From Camellia lanceoleosa (taxonomy: Eukaryota > Streptophyta > Magnoliopsida > Ericales > Theaceae): a stretch of 64,000 bases of DNA. The DNA lies in contig CM045758.1 in assembly GCA_025200525.1 (NCBI GenBank), positions 189,614,463 through 189,678,462 on the forward strand, given 5' to 3'. Each line of letters begins with the position of its first letter. Position 1 is the first letter of the stretch. The notes beneath the pieces were generated by a model, which made no database searches, was not told where the DNA came from, and saw only the letters and a program-made list of their open reading frames with translations. The translations under genes and the position numbers were made by a program. Positions 35,729 through 48,126 of this stretch are shown here, piece after piece.

Positions 35729-35739
35729 ACCCATACATT

Positions 35740-37299
35740 CTATCTAAAAGATCTTCAAGATCTGCAACTGAGAGTTGATCGTAAAAATCGTCCCCATTAT
35801 CTGGTTCATTCTCCCATTGGTTATCTTGGCATTTTTCTTCCATCATTGGTGACTCATGAAGGACATTATGCTGATAGTTAGGATACTGACTTTCATCAAC
35901 AAAAGTTTCTTTGCTGAAGGGAAAACCTGGAATGGCTAGGTAACAGTATATCTTCTGATTTCTATCTTCGCAAACTAGGTGACCATAATTTCCATTATAT
36001 GCTAATAAAGGATTATTAGCAAATTTCCTCCATTTATTAAGCTAATCTCTGAGTGAAAATTTTCTACATAGCCAGGGTCTTCGATTGAGAAGTCCTAGGT
36101 ATCCTGAAAATGTCGAAGTTCCTCTAAGATATATTTTATGCTTGGCGGGAATGCACCTTATTCCTTTCCATTCTAGTAGCTTGCTATCAATTAATGCTTT
36201 TACAAATGGATGATGCTCTTCCATTACACAGAGTACTGAACGAGTAAGTTTATTCCCAAAATTATCCGTCTGTTCTGGGTCTCAAAAAATTATTCTAGAA
36301 ACAAAACCATAATCTAACAATAGTGCTGCTGTTAGATGACGCGTTCTGCCTTTAATCTCTATTTCTAGTGGCTCAAAAGTTGCCAGATTTATCTGGTACA
36401 AACAGTTACTGAAATCTAAATAACATTGACATCTTCCAAAATATTTTGTCGTTTCTCTACATTTTTCTTCTTGTGAACATGGTTGTTCTTCATCATTGTA
36501 GAGACAAGTCCATTGATATGCCATAAAAAGGCACTGAACTCCTGCTATGGAAAGGTCCTGAAGAAACTGTTGTATAGTGACTAGCTCACTATTTCTGCTA
36601 TCTTTGGCTAAGGTGTATATATGAGGCTTAAGGTCTTCTATTTCTCAGCTTTTCTTGCAAAAAGATTGAAAGATAGAATGCCTGAAAAAATACATTTTAA
36701 CACTCAATTGTTCAAATTCCTCACTGGTGAGCTATTTGATTTCTAGGTTAGGACAGGGAATATGTGCTCTTTCTGGAGTTAGTTTTCTAAGTTGGTTGGT
36801 TAGGGTTCGAATGGTTACTCTCAATTGTTTTTCCTCATCTTGGAGTTGGTCTAGCTCTTCACTGACCTTTTTGCCTTTATCCATGATTTTCTTGAAATTT
36901 ATGGTAAGGCCTTCATAATGTCTGTACATTTGGAGAGGATTTTGAGAATCTGGCTGAGGATTAGTACTACTGCTTCCTGTTATCTGGCTAACTGGAACTC
37001 TACTAGTAGCAAGAATAGTTGACTGCACCTTGCTCAATGTGTCCAAATAATCTTTAGCTATTTGGCTATTAAAATAACTGTTTCTATTTGTCCGCGGGCA
37101 TATGTACTTGCCGACTCAAATCATAAAATCCCTTAAAATGAGGTACGAGAAATTTTTTAACTAAATGTTCAACTTCTATCCAGTCATGGTAAATACCAAG
37201 CTTGGTTCCTTTAGCGACTACATAAAAAGAAAAGCTTTTAGACAAAGGTTTATTCTGAATTTTCGAAAAATATATACTGAGGAATTTAAAAGTCGACAA
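35740..37299 (-). pseudogene. Caulimovirid last ORF with viroplasmin-like domain
   Basis: From 37,299 the minus strand encodes a region with YVVAKGTKLGIYHDW and a later HFKGFYDL. This matches the small fold shared by caulimovirus viroplasmin/transactivator proteins and the N-terminus of cellular RNase H1. Next come a Ser/Thr linker and a coiled coil (36,900-36,732). Then a Cys-containing part (36,524-36,282) and a C-terminal acidic part (to about 35,740) follow. In exogenous relatives such proteins form inclusion bodies and help translation of downstream ORFs. Stops near 37,083, 36,730, 36,280 and 36,041 break it. The domain call rests on motif memory, not on a search. Confidence 0.6.
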
Positions 37300-37504
37300 A
37301 CGTTTGGTGGTGGTTAAGGTTGTTCCAAAGGTTATCTAAAAGACATTGTTATCTTGGGTCTAGCTCGATTCTGTTAATGGTTTAAACTTGTTTCTGCATT
37401 CATAAATGAGAAGAGCAAATCCCCTAAAGTTCATTGTTTTGTTGTTCTCCATTATCTGCACAAAAATTAAACTGGTTATTTTCTTTTTCTAAATAAATTT
37501 TCTT

Positions 37505-38940
37505 ACTCAGTCAATCTGTTAACTTATTATCACTCCTTTTAATGTGTTCAAATTCTACTTTATATCCTTGTCCTACTATGCAATCTAAAAATTTTGCCCA
37601 TCTTCTACTAAGTTTACGCTCATTAAGTTTATTATGAAATCTAACTATAGCTTCGTAGTCTGTTCTAATTGTAATGGGCTTATGTAAAAATAATCTAAAT
37701 TTGTATATTGCATATACTATTCCTAATGTTTCAAAATCTAAGCTAGTCATGGTTGTATCTTTTTCTTTACATTTTCTAGAACTATATCTACAAATGCGCT
37801 CTTTATTTTTACTATCATATTTGCTGGGTTTAGCTAATAGGACTGTTCTTCATCCTAATTGGCTTGCATCTGTTTCTACGACTATATATTCTGATTTTAA
37901 GGCAAGTTGTAAATCTGGTAAATTTCTACAAATGTCTTTAATTTTTCTTACTAAAGCTACATCTTGTTGCTTAAAATATTTTTGTCCTATAGGTGTAGTC
38001 TTGCTATATAGAGGTCCTGTTATCTTGCTAAGGTTAAGAATGTACATTCGTGCAAAATTTAGAATTCCTAAAAATGATTGAAGTTGTTTTGTATCTTCTA
38101 ATTTATCTGGATAGTTTAAAATTTTCTTTACTATATGAGGTTATAGCCTGACTTTTCCTTCTCCTAACTCCATTCCAAAAAATTCTATATAAGGTTTATT
38201 TAATACCATTTTTCTTTTACTAATTATTATTCCATTATTTATAAATTCTTCTAATATTATATATAAATGATCTATGTGACTATTTTTATTTGGGCTAAAT
38301 ATTAATATATCATCTATATACACCAATACGAAACTAAATTTGTTGAATATACTATCTATTTTATGCTGAAATATAGAAAGTGCATTTTTAAGTCCAAAAG
38401 GCGTGAGTAGCCATTCATAATATTTTTGTGGGCAACAAAAGGCTGTCCAAGGTATGTTTTCCTTTTCCATTTTCATTTGTCAAAAACTTGACTTGCAATC
38501 AAATTTACTAAATATTCTTGCTATCTGTATTCTATTTATAAGTTGTTCTTTATCTGATATATTGTATTTATCATCTTCTGTGTTATCATTTAATCTTTTA
38601 TTATTTATAACCATTCTAGATTTCCCACTCTTTATTTTTGCATGATTTCTTACCATAAATACGGTGCTTCTATGTGGACTATTACTTGGTCGAATTACTC
38701 CTAAGCCTAATAACTCTTTAATCTGTACTCTAAATTCTTCTATATCTGCTGGCGTATGATCTATTTGTGCTGATGTAATCCTATAATCTTTATTTTTTAT
38801 ATCTAAGCTAGTTAAAACTTTATTTCTTTCCCAGTATTTTATGGGTTGTTCTTCTAAAATTTCTGTTGTTTTAGCTAATCTTATTATTTCATCTAAATCA
38901 TTTTATGATTTTCTGTATACTATTTGTTCTTCAGTTTTTA
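37505..38940 (-). pseudogene. Caulimovirid reverse transcriptase-RNase H
   Basis: The RT palm is readable in the ORF at 38,476-38,141: LTPFGLKNALSIFQ, then YIDDILIFSP with both catalytic Asp (38,309-38,320). The N-terminal part of RT is shredded by stops. RNase H follows with ETDAS (about 37,860), a Glu in DFETLG, IRTDYEA and SDNKLTD (about 37,515), so the catalytic set is still visible. RT-RNase H copies the pregenomic RNA into DNA. The composition is far more AT-rich than element B. Several stops and frame changes make it non-functional. Confidence 0.9.
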
Positions 38941-38960
38941 CCTATTTTTGCAAAAATTAA

Positions 38961-39660
38961 TTATAAGTTAACAATTTGTTGAAAATCTTCTAAACTCCAA
39001 GAGTCATATTTTTCTTCTAATTCAAAATCTTCTATGTTTTCTAATTCAAAATCTTCTATGTCTAAATTTTTTAAAGAAGTATTTGCTATCTCTTCATTTG
39101 GTATATACTTTTGGGCTAGCTCAGGAAAAATATTTCTACTAGGAAATAAAAAACTAGCCAGAACGGAATCTACTCCTATGGTACCACCACGCTTCACATG
39201 CAACTCTGATGAATGAGCAATGGTGCTAAGGGCATATGTTGTGGGTGTATGTACTATTGAAGAAACTAATGTTGTTGTGGCTGATAAACATGCCACCTTG
39301 TAGACTGAATTAAGGCCTAATATAAAGGGATGGTTTTGTCGATCATTCCCAATCCAAACTTGGGGTAAAGGAAACCATTCAATATGTTGAGTTTGTGAGC
39401 CTATATGATGAAAACTAATTTTTGCTCCATTAATGCAATGTATATATGTCTATCTAGTGCCATCGACTATACTGACTAAAGTTGGGGTTGTTAGGGGTGA
39501 ACTCCATCCTGGTGGAACTATATATTGTTCAATGTATGATTTACTAGCTCCGGTATCTATCATGGCATTTACACTAAGAGTTTTTTCTGTAAATTTGATT
39601 ACACAAGAGATCTCAGGTAAATTTAACTTGGGTATAACAGGCTAATTAAATGGTAAATAT
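38961..39660 (-). pseudogene. Caulimovirid aspartic protease and acidic spacer
   Basis: The minus strand encodes MIDTGASKSYI near 39,560-39,530, the active site of a retroviral-type protease, which would process the polyprotein. A 111-codon ORF (39,296-38,961) follows; its end has two near-identical DFELENIEDFELE-type acidic repeats. A stop lies between the two parts near 39,450. Order coat-protease-RT fits Caulimoviridae. Confidence 0.75.
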
Positions 39661-40329
39661 GCGTTATCAGACTGTGCTTGGGAATATTGACTAAAGGGTT
39701 AAGAATCAACTAGGTTGACTAATTCTAAAGAGTGTATATGTTCTTCAACAAGTTTATCTTTTAATGGACATTTAGTATGAAATTGTTCTAACTGCTGTTT
39801 AAGCTGTTTATTTTTTTATTCTAAACATTCTATGTCAAAATTAGCCTTAGTTTCTATCTCACTTATTTGTAATTTTGAGTTCTCTTACCTGTATCTCTAA
39901 TTCTCTAATTGTTAAGTGTAATTTTTTGCTTTCTATACTATGATCTTCTCGCATCTCATCGTTATTTTCTAACGTTATCTTGTGTGTCATATTTAATTTT
40001 TTTAGACAAACTATACAATAGGTTATAGTGCATAATAAACATTGAGCTCTCTTATTTTTAGCGGAAACCAATTAGAATGACTGCATCTAGTGGTATCAAA
40101 TCCTAGTCCAATCCTGAAGTTATGCTGACATTTAGTATCTGGATTGCATTCCATCATCGTAAAGAAACTATTATGGGAAGAGGATATTTCTATTTCTTGG
40201 TTAAGTTGTCCTAAAAGATTGTCCGTATTGATATCACTTTCTAAATCCCTATCTAAATTTAGGGCTTCTATTTGATATTCATAATCACTACTATGCTATA
40301 GACGTCTGAGTCATCACTGCTTATGCTTA

Positions 40330-41812
40330 CTATATCTTCATCTAAATCTTCTATAATATGTAACCTTTCTATCTATTTATTAGTATTAGGCTTATGTTTT
40401 TTTGGCCAGTTCTTTGCAAAATGATTAGGAACCATATATAAAACAATTACATTTTTTACTACTAGGTTTCCTAACATATCTTTATTTTCTTTTATCTTTT
40501 TCTTCCTTAGGTAGTCGTTTATAATTTATTCTATTAAAAGTTCTACTTTTTCTAATGAATTTTTGTTTTCTCCACGATTTCCTATATTTTTTCTTCCAAT
40601 ACTTTTCCTTTTTATATTTCCCATAAGTTTTGCATTTTTTCCTGTTATATTACCTTCATATTGCTCAGGAGTGTATATTATGCTGCTACAAAAATCATAT
40701 TTTTGTTTTTTCAAATCTTTTTGTATTTTGACTTCTATACATTTTTCTATAAGCTTGTTGAATGTAAAAACTATCCTACGTCCTATTCCTAAAGCACCTC
40801 TTATATTTACTTCTCCTGAGGCTATTCTTGCTGGTAAGTTTGCATAATAAATTGAACATTTATTTTCTATCTCTCGTCCTAATTCTCTTGATAATTTTCT
40901 AAAATATTTATTTCCTATTTCTTCATCAAATCTCTTTCCAGTTTTGGTTGCTATAGTTAAATATTCCTTGCTAAAAGGTACAACATATTTCTAATTTTCT
41001 AATGTTGTCTGATGTAACTCGGTTAATGCTATGCTTTGAGTATAATCATTTCTTCTAGAAGGGTCGTATCCTATAAGCATTTCTTTTATAAAACTAGTAA
41101 AATTCCATGGGTTATCTCCTAATCCTTTAAGATGTCTAATTGTCTCTTCGTATTTTCCTTTAAAAATTAAATATATATTAAAAGCTGAATCTCCTAAAAG
41201 TGTTTCCATATATTCCCCCATATCAGTTGATTCATAAAGATTATTCATCCATGCCTTTACTGCGCCTTTTTCCCATTTCTCTATCACTTCTTGCCATATC
41301 TGTGGGTCGAATTTAGCTAAGTCTAAAAGGGTTCCTTGATTGGTTGCTAATTGTAATTGTATGCTCATATCTGGTTGTTTTCGCTTTCCATGAAACTTAT
41401 ACTATTTATTAGGATCTGCTTTACTACATCATGTATTGGATAGTGGCCTCCTTCCTCCTACGTCATATTGCATTGATTTTACTGGTTCTTCTACCGTATG
41501 TTGTGGGTTGCTAGTTCTTGTGCTTTGTTTTGTTCGAGTGTTCATATAAAAAGTGTCTTCTAAGTTAAACTATTCAAGTATTTTAAATATTTTACTTGGA
41601 TGTGTTTTATCTTCTAAAATATCATCTACATATTCAGTATGAAATTCTTGGTCTAAAAATGACACTGTTTCATCATGGGTATCTCCCCTAACTATATATT
41701 CATAATACCTGGTATCTAATATGTTATTCATATCTTTAAGAGTAAAGTTTTCCAAATCTATCTCATCGATATTATATTTTTTATTTTGTGATATTGTTTT
41801 TTCTTCTGTCAT
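40330..41812 (-). pseudogene. Caulimovirid coat protein region
   Basis: It starts with an acidic N-terminus (ATG 41,812; ORF to 41,570), as coat proteins of this family do. A 125-codon ORF (41,368-40,991) with WQEVIEKWEKGAVKAWMNNL and a Lys/Arg-rich ORF (40,714-40,526) follow. A Cys-containing, knuckle-like piece (CNCFIYG, near 40,450) lies just after, followed by an acidic stretch with Asp/Ser runs. Stops and frameshifts separate the parts. The N-terminal 80 codons are duplicated with about 15% amino-acid change in the plus copy at 49,037-49,291. Confidence 0.75.
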
Positions 41813-42724
41813 TAAATAAAGCTGATTTATACCACTATGATTATCTTGACTATTTTCTCTATCTATATTACTAAATTCATCATCTTTGGATTTTGCTAGT
41901 GCAACATATGTGTATTGCGTAAACCTTACTGCACAGCTTCCATCTGTTTTTTGATATAATAAATTATCTTGAGGGGCTAACCTCTTTTGTCCTAGGAAAT
42001 TTCCTAAATTCCAATTTAGTGTGGCATTATCTTCAGAATTATATTTTTTAGCTAGTAGTGCCTTTATTCCTTTTGCGCCTAATCTCTTAACTATTTGATC
42101 ATTTGAAAATTTATAATGGGTATTGCTTTTTGAGACTGCTAAACCTAAAACCTTGTGGAAACTAATAAATTCTTTTCTCTCTTTTTTATTTTATATCATC
42201 TACTCTTTATTCCTAATTTTATCTTTTTATGAAAGGTTACTGTTAGTAAAAGAAAATCTAGTGTAAAATAAACTATTTCTCCTTTTGAATTCATATCGAA
42301 TTTATAGCTGCCTAAAATACTCTGTTCTACATCATTAAATCTATCATCATAAAGACATACAAAAACTTTAGCGCCTAAATTTTCCCTGGTTAAAGCCTTT
42401 AACTCCTATCACAACTAATCCTAAGTGAGTCATTTTGAGGTGTTCATTTATGGCATAATTATAACTTTCTCTATCTATTAAATTTAGCTCTATTTTTTCA
42501 TCTTCTTGAGTTATACTAATCATTTGTTCACCATAGTGTTTAAATAAATATTGTTTTTTATGAATTTTTCCTAACTTATATACATACTTAGCTAGAATTA
42601 TCTCTAGTTTTTCCTTTTTAAATTTTTCTATTTGTTGTTCTACATCTATAAATTATTCTACTTTAACATCTTCATCCTCATTATGCTTTTTATTGCTACT
42701 TCCTTTTACTAACTGTTTAAACAT
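41813..42724 (-). pseudogene. Caulimovirid movement protein, minus copy
   Basis: A frame from ATG 42,724 has the 30K-type movement protein pattern around HLGLVVIGVK, as also seen in the plus copy (48,127-48,660). Stops and a frameshift near 42,400 break it here. Movement proteins make tubules or enlarge plasmodesmata for cell-to-cell spread. The C-terminal half (about 42,190-41,813) connects to the coat region. Confidence 0.7.
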
Positions 42725-43631
42725 TTTTTTTATTTTCTATTTTCTATAAGTTCTACAAACAGGTCTTTTTGGTGATTTAAGCTCACCAAAATATTTAGCT
42801 ATATCTTCTTCATTTATTCGAGACTAGGCTTTACTTGCTTGTCTTTCTACTCTTTTTCCTTTTTGAAGTACTAATCTTTCTAACGAAGCTAAACGATTTT
42901 CTCAACTGTGTAGTTGTTCTAATAATTCTTTAAATTTTTCACACAACCGGATAAGAAATAAAATTTCTATATTATTTTGTCTTACAAATATTTTATCTGA
43001 CTGATCTATTTCTTGATAGCTACTAATTTCCTCTGGTTTTAAAATGACCTGGTAATCTTTGTTAGCTTTTTTTATCACTACTTATAAATTAAGATCTTAT
43101 TAGTTGTTCTAAAATTTCTAATTTCTATTTCAAATTATCTTGAATTTGGTTGATCTGTTCTATTTGTCTAGCTATTTGGTCTATCTGATTATAATTTTTT
43201 TCAACTAGTTGCTTAAATTCTAACTCTATTTGCTTCGAGCTACTAATATTTGTGGCTGAAATTAGAGTTTCTAATTCTAGCTTGGTGGGGAATTTTTCAA
43301 GATTTAAATCTATTCATTTTTTTAGTATTGAGCTACACTGGTCTTAGATATAATCCAATTTTTTTTTATCTTGATCCTTAATTATACTGCGAGTATTACG
43401 ACGATGGTCTATAGATGAAGTAAAAAGATTACTGATTATATCTACATCATTTTTAATATTTTCTACAAAATTAATCAGGTGATCTATAATACTATTTAGC
43501 TGAGAATTATGTTCACTGTAGAGCTAGTGTGTAAAAGTTCCTTCAAAATTGAAACGAAATTTATTTTTATCTATATTAAGGAGATGGTTATAATTACTGA
43601 GTTCTAAGCCTAAGTATTCTACTCTTTTCAT
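42725..43631 (-). pseudogene. Caulimovirid coiled-coil ORFs after the primer site, minus copy
   Basis: From ATG 43,631 the minus strand reads an Asn/Asp/Ile-rich, helical product with heptad-like Leu/Ile spacing; a second helical segment follows from about 43,090 and ends before the movement-protein ATG. Both are broken by stops. Several caulimovirid genera place small coiled-coil or virion-associated proteins at this point, but I cannot match a named family. The plus copy (47,226-48,120) has the same two segments. Confidence 0.5.
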
Positions 43632-43773
43632 ACACAAAATTAACTCCTACTTTAAAATTATTAAAGCCTACTATAATATGAAACTTATAACTAAATTGTC
43701 CAATAATAAAAACTACTCTATTTCCATAAGAAAAATGCATAAATTAACTTAAACTGTCCTCAAACCAAATGCT

Positions 43774-43785
43774 GCTCTGATACTA
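43774..43785 (-). other. Viral Met-tRNA primer-binding site, minus copy
   Basis: TAGTATCAGAGC on the minus strand differs by one base from the initiator Met-tRNA complement TGGTATCAGAGC used by all Caulimoviridae. By convention it marks position 1 of the viral genome. Confidence 0.85.
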
Positions 43786-44686
43786 ATTTTTGGAGAGGGG
43801 GTTAATGGTTTACCACTATTTTGAAGTTGGGCTGAGAATTATCTAATTAATTCTCTGATTATGCTAATATTAAATCCTCATGTTGTTGTATGGCTAGCTG
43901 TAAGGCTTCTTGTTTTATAGTTATCTATTTATTTATTTGTGTGATTTACAAACTATAATGTACTAGAGATCTACCGGAGGCTAATGATAACAGAAATTGA
44001 TATATTATTTTTTAATCTTCTAATTCTTGTATAAGCTCAGTACTTGATTTGATTTTAATTCTAAGTTTTTCTTCTAAAAGCATAAAATTTTGATTTTAAA
44101 ACTCTTATATTAAAAATATTTCCTTGATATTTCTACTCAGGTTGCTCTCCTTATATTCTAAAATTCTTTTTCTTATTTGGTAAAACTATTTTTAAGTAAT
44201 GCTTGCTTTCATTACATGTACTCCCACCTTGAAGGTAAGCCTCGTTTAACATAGTATATATTTTTTTTTCTATTTCTTACCTTTCCCTTTGTGCCTATAA
44301 TATACCCTCAATGCCTAACCACGGCACACACGGGCTTTTCAACTAAGATCACTCAGTAATGGAATAGAAAATAATAGATACTATAAAGGTTCAAAACATT
44401 TAATATTAATGAGCGAGCAAGCAAGCATTTCATAAACTTAGTTTTTCCAAAACAAAAATAAATTTTAGAATAGAAAAGTTATCCTTTTGAAATATCTAAG
44501 GAAAAAAAAAGACTACTCACACTTCATATTAATATATATTATACTTACAAAGATTTTGTTACAGACTTTGAGATACTGAAAGACATGAACAATTAGAATT
44601 TTTTGGACGAGGGTTTGAGAAGTTGGAGAATTTTTTGCAAGAGTAAAGAGAGTTTTCATTGCCTTGTCCGTTGGCATGAATGCCAA

Positions 44687-44696
44687 TTTATATAAT
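44687..44696 (-). promoter_or_regulatory. Pregenomic RNA promoter TATA box, minus copy
   Basis: ATTATATAAAT on the minus strand is followed by TTGGCATTCATGCC. The same block occurs in the plus copy at 46,165. It lies about 0.9 kb upstream of the primer site, as expected for the promoter and long leader of a caulimovirid pregenomic RNA. Confidence 0.65.
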
Positions 44697-45241
44697 ACAA
44701 TTGATGGATACAAACAAAAACCAAAGTCCTAACACTTACGTCTAACTTTTGCACAAAGTCTTAAAGACCTAGTCAAGGCTAGTCATAAGCTTTACAAAAT
44801 TTCAACACAATAAATACAAGGACTTAGAGGCAACAATTATTTACATATTTTCTGACAAACTTCCTGTAGAAATTACTCTAGAAACATACCCCCAAAAAAA
44901 AAATCAATAAAGGGTTAGGATAAAGATGCCTAGCATTGCTTTGGACCCCATCGCACATCATTTAATCCTCCCTCTCTTGATTCAGAATAAAAATTTTGAC
45001 ACCATAACACGTGTAAGGATTCTCACAACTTTTCTTTAATTGAGCAGTAGGGTCACTGCTCTATTAAAGTAGTGAATGAAGGAGAAGCCTTACTACTGAC
45101 AAACACAAATAATTACAATAGCTATTTTAATTTTTTGGCGTGAATTTTGTTGCTTGCTGAAGAGAGGCCTTATCTTCTACAAATTTTGTCTTTTTCTTCT
45201 AAAGCCAATTATTGATGTAGACATGTAGATGCTTGGCTGAG

Positions 45242-45394
45242 GGAGAGTCTTCAAAGCCAATCTTCCGTAGATACAAAAACTTTAAAGAGTCAAAAAGTCT
45301 AAAAAACTATGAAGCTAAAAGTCCAAAATAATAAATGAAATAAGAGCTTTAAGACTACAAGTATGCTTCTAGAGTTTAATTATATAGAGTGCAC
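45242..45394 (-). repeat. Viral terminal direct repeat, right copy
   Basis: Matches 35,552-35,703. An inverted, more diverged copy of the same viral segment lies at about 45,412-45,575 and belongs to the head-to-head plus copy. Confidence 0.85.
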
Positions 45395-46164
45395 TTTTCT
45401 TTTTTGTTTTTTATAATTAGACTCTTTAGAGATCTTGGAAGTATTATAGTCACAAAATCCATATTTCATTTACTATTTTGGACTTTTAGCTTCATAGGAT
45501 TTAGACTTTTTAACTCTTTGAATTTTTGTATCTTTTTTGTATCTACGATAGATTAGCCTTGAAGATTCACTCCATCATCCAAGTATCCATATGTCCACAA
45601 CAATAATTGGCTGCAAGATGATTAGAAGAAAAAGACAAAGTTTGTAGAAGATAAGACCTCTTGTCAATAAGCAGCAAAATTCATGCCACAAAACGACAAT
45701 AGCTATTGTAATTATTTGTGTCTATAATTATTTACGTCTGTCAATGGTAAGACTTCTCCTTCACTCACTACTTTAATAAAGCAGATGACCCCTACCCTAA
45801 TTTATTAAAAAAAAAAGTTGTGAGAATCCTTACATGTGTTTTGAAGTGTCAAATTTTTATCAAAAATCAAAACGGAAAAAATTGAATGATGTGCGATGGG
45901 GCCCAAAGCAGTACTCGACATCATTATCCGAGCCCTTTATTTATTTTTGTCTGTGTCTAGAGTAATAGGAAGTTTGTCAGAAAATGTGCATATAATTGTA
46001 GCCACAAAGTCCTTGTATTTATTATGTAAAAAGTCATTGTATGTAGAAGTTTTGAAAAGCCTATGACTAGGTTTTACTAGGTCTTTAGACTTTGGTGTAA
46101 GATTTGGTCATAAGTATTATGTAAGCTACTCTTTGGTTTTTTTTTTTTTTTTTCATCAAATGTA

Positions 46165-46174
46165 TTGTATAAAT
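46165..46174 (+). promoter_or_regulatory. Pregenomic RNA promoter TATA box, plus copy
   Basis: 'tgtataaatt' followed by 'ggcattcatgcc' mirrors the minus-copy promoter. The first base of the TATA core has changed (TGTATAAAT vs TATATAAAT). The two promoters point away from each other. Confidence 0.6.
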
Positions 46175-47071
46175 TGGCATTCATGCCAACGTACAAGGCA
46201 ATGAAAACTCTCTCCACTCTTCCTTCCAAAAAATCTCCAACTTCTCAAACCCTCGTCTAAAAAATTCTAAGTGTTTAAGTCTTTCAGTATCTCAAAGTTT
46301 GTAACAAAATCTCTGTAAGTATAATATATATTAATATGAAGTGTGAGTAGTCTCTCTTTTTCTTTAGATATTTCAAAAGGGTAACTCTTCTGTTCTAAAA
46401 TTTATTTTCTTTTTGGAAAAACTAAGTTTATGAAATGCTTACTTGCTCATTAATAATACATGCTTTGCACTTTCATAGTATTTATTGTTTTCTATTTCAT
46501 TACTGAGTGACCTTAGCTGAAGAGCCCGTGTGAGCCGTGGTTAGGCATTGAGGGTAAATTGTAGGCAGAAAGGGAAAGGTAAGGAATACAAAGTAAAAAT
46601 ATATTATTTTAAACGAGGCTTAACTTCAAGGTGGGAGTACATGTAATGAAAGCAAACATTACTTAAAAATAGTTTTACCAAATAAGAAAAGAATTTTAGA
46701 ATATAAGGAGAGCAACCTGAGTAGAAATATCAAGGAAATATTTTTAATATAAGAGTTTTAAAATCAAAATTTTATGCTTTTAGAAGAAGAACTTAGAATT
46801 AAAATCAGATCTAGTACTGAGCTAAAACAAGAATTAGAAGATCAAAAACTAAGATATCAATTTCTGTTATCATTAGCCTCCGGTAGATCTCTAGTACATT
46901 ATAGTTTGAAAATCACACAGATAAATAAATAGATAAATATAAAACAAGAAGCCTTACAGCTAGCCATACAACAGCATGAGGATTTAATATTAGCATAACT
47001 GTAGAATTAATTAGATAATTCTCAACCCAACTTTAAAATAGTGGTAAACCATTAACCCCCTCTCCAAAAAT

Positions 47072-47083
47072 TGGTATTAGAGT
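47072..47083 (+). other. Viral Met-tRNA primer-binding site, plus copy
   Basis: TGGTATTAGAGT differs in two bases from the Met-tRNA complement TGGTATCAGAGC. Both changes are C-to-T. Confidence 0.8.
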
Positions 47084-47225
47084 AGCGTTCAGTTTGAGAA
47101 CAGTTTAAGTTAGTTTATACATTTTGCTTATAGAAATAGAGTAGTTTTTATCATTGGACAATTTAGTTATAAGTTTCATATTATAGTAGCATTCAATAAT
47201 TTTAAAGTAGGAGTTAATTTTGTGT

Positions 47226-48120
47226 ATGAAAAGAGTAGAATACTTAGATTTAGAACTCAATAATTATAACCATCGCCTTAATATAGATAAAAATAAATTT
47301 TGTTGCAATTTTGAAGGAACTTTTGCACACCAACTCCATAGTGAACATAATTCTCAGCTAAATAGTATTACAGATCACCAGATTAATTTTGCAGAAAATA
47401 TTAAAAAAGACGTAGATAAAATCAGTAATCTTTTTATGGACCATCTTCGCAATACTCGTAGAATAATTAAGGATCAGGACAAAAATTAGATTATATCCAA
47501 GATCAGTGTAGTTCAATCCTACAAAAACGAATAGATTTAAATTTAGAAAAATTCTCCACCAAGCTAGAAATAGAAACTATAATTTCAACTATAAATATTA
47601 GTAGTTCGAAGCAAATAGAGTTAGCAACTAATTGAAAAAAACTCATAATCAGATAAATCAAATAGCTAGAAAAATAGAATAGATCAACCAAATTCAAGAT
47701 ATTTTAAAACTAAAATTAGAAATTTTAGAACAACTAATAAGATTTTAATTTATGAGTAGTGATAAAAAAAGCTAACAAAGATTACCAAGTCATTCTAAAA
47801 CAAGTAGAAGACTTTCATAATAATCCAGAGAGAATTAGTAGCTATCAAGGAATAAATCAGTTAGATAAAATATTTGTAAGGCAAAATAATATATAAATTT
47901 TATTTTTTATCCGATTGTGTGAAAAAATTGAAGAATTATCAGAACAACTACACAGTTTAGAAAATCATTTAGCTTCATTAGAAAGATTAGTACTTCAAAA
48001 AGGAAAAAGAGTAGAATGACAAGCAGGTAAAGCCCAGTCTCGAATAAACGAAGAAGATATAGCTAAATATTTTGATAAGCTTAAATTACCAAAGAAGCAT
48101 GTTTGTAGAACTTATAGAAA
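47226..48120 (+). pseudogene. Caulimovirid coiled-coil ORFs, plus copy
   Basis: From ATG 47,226 a helical, Asn/Lys-rich frame runs 88 codons to a TAG at 47,487 (IKDQDKN then stop). Homologous but broken sequence continues to about 47,750. A second helical segment (about 47,760-48,120) contains RLVLQKGKRVE-like sequence with stops. Function is not known; see the minus-copy entry. Confidence 0.5.
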
Positions 48121-48126
48121 ATAAAA

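Larger units (their letters stand above)
35551..45405 (-). mobile_element. Endogenous caulimovirid, genome-length minus copy
   Basis: The minus strand reads, in order: polypurine tract remnant (45,412-45,394), intergenic region, RNA promoter (44,690), Met-tRNA primer site (43,780), coiled-coil ORFs, movement protein, coat protein, protease, RT, RNase H, a viroplasmin-like ORF, polypurine tract (35,728-35,704) and about 150 bp of terminal repeat. The repeat at 35,552-35,703 equals 45,242-45,394, so one unit is about 9.69 kb. This is a plant pararetrovirus (Caulimoviridae): reverse-transcribing, encapsidating DNA, no integrase and no LTR. Integration is thought to be passive. Every ORF carries stops or frameshifts, so it is an old inactive copy. 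The size is near the upper end known for the family; genus is left open. Confidence 0.9.

Noticed and set aside
35551..45405. Firm genus label (Florendovirus, Petuvirus, Vaccinivirus)
   Set aside because: Gene order and size are suggestive, but without an RT tree the genus cannot be settled.
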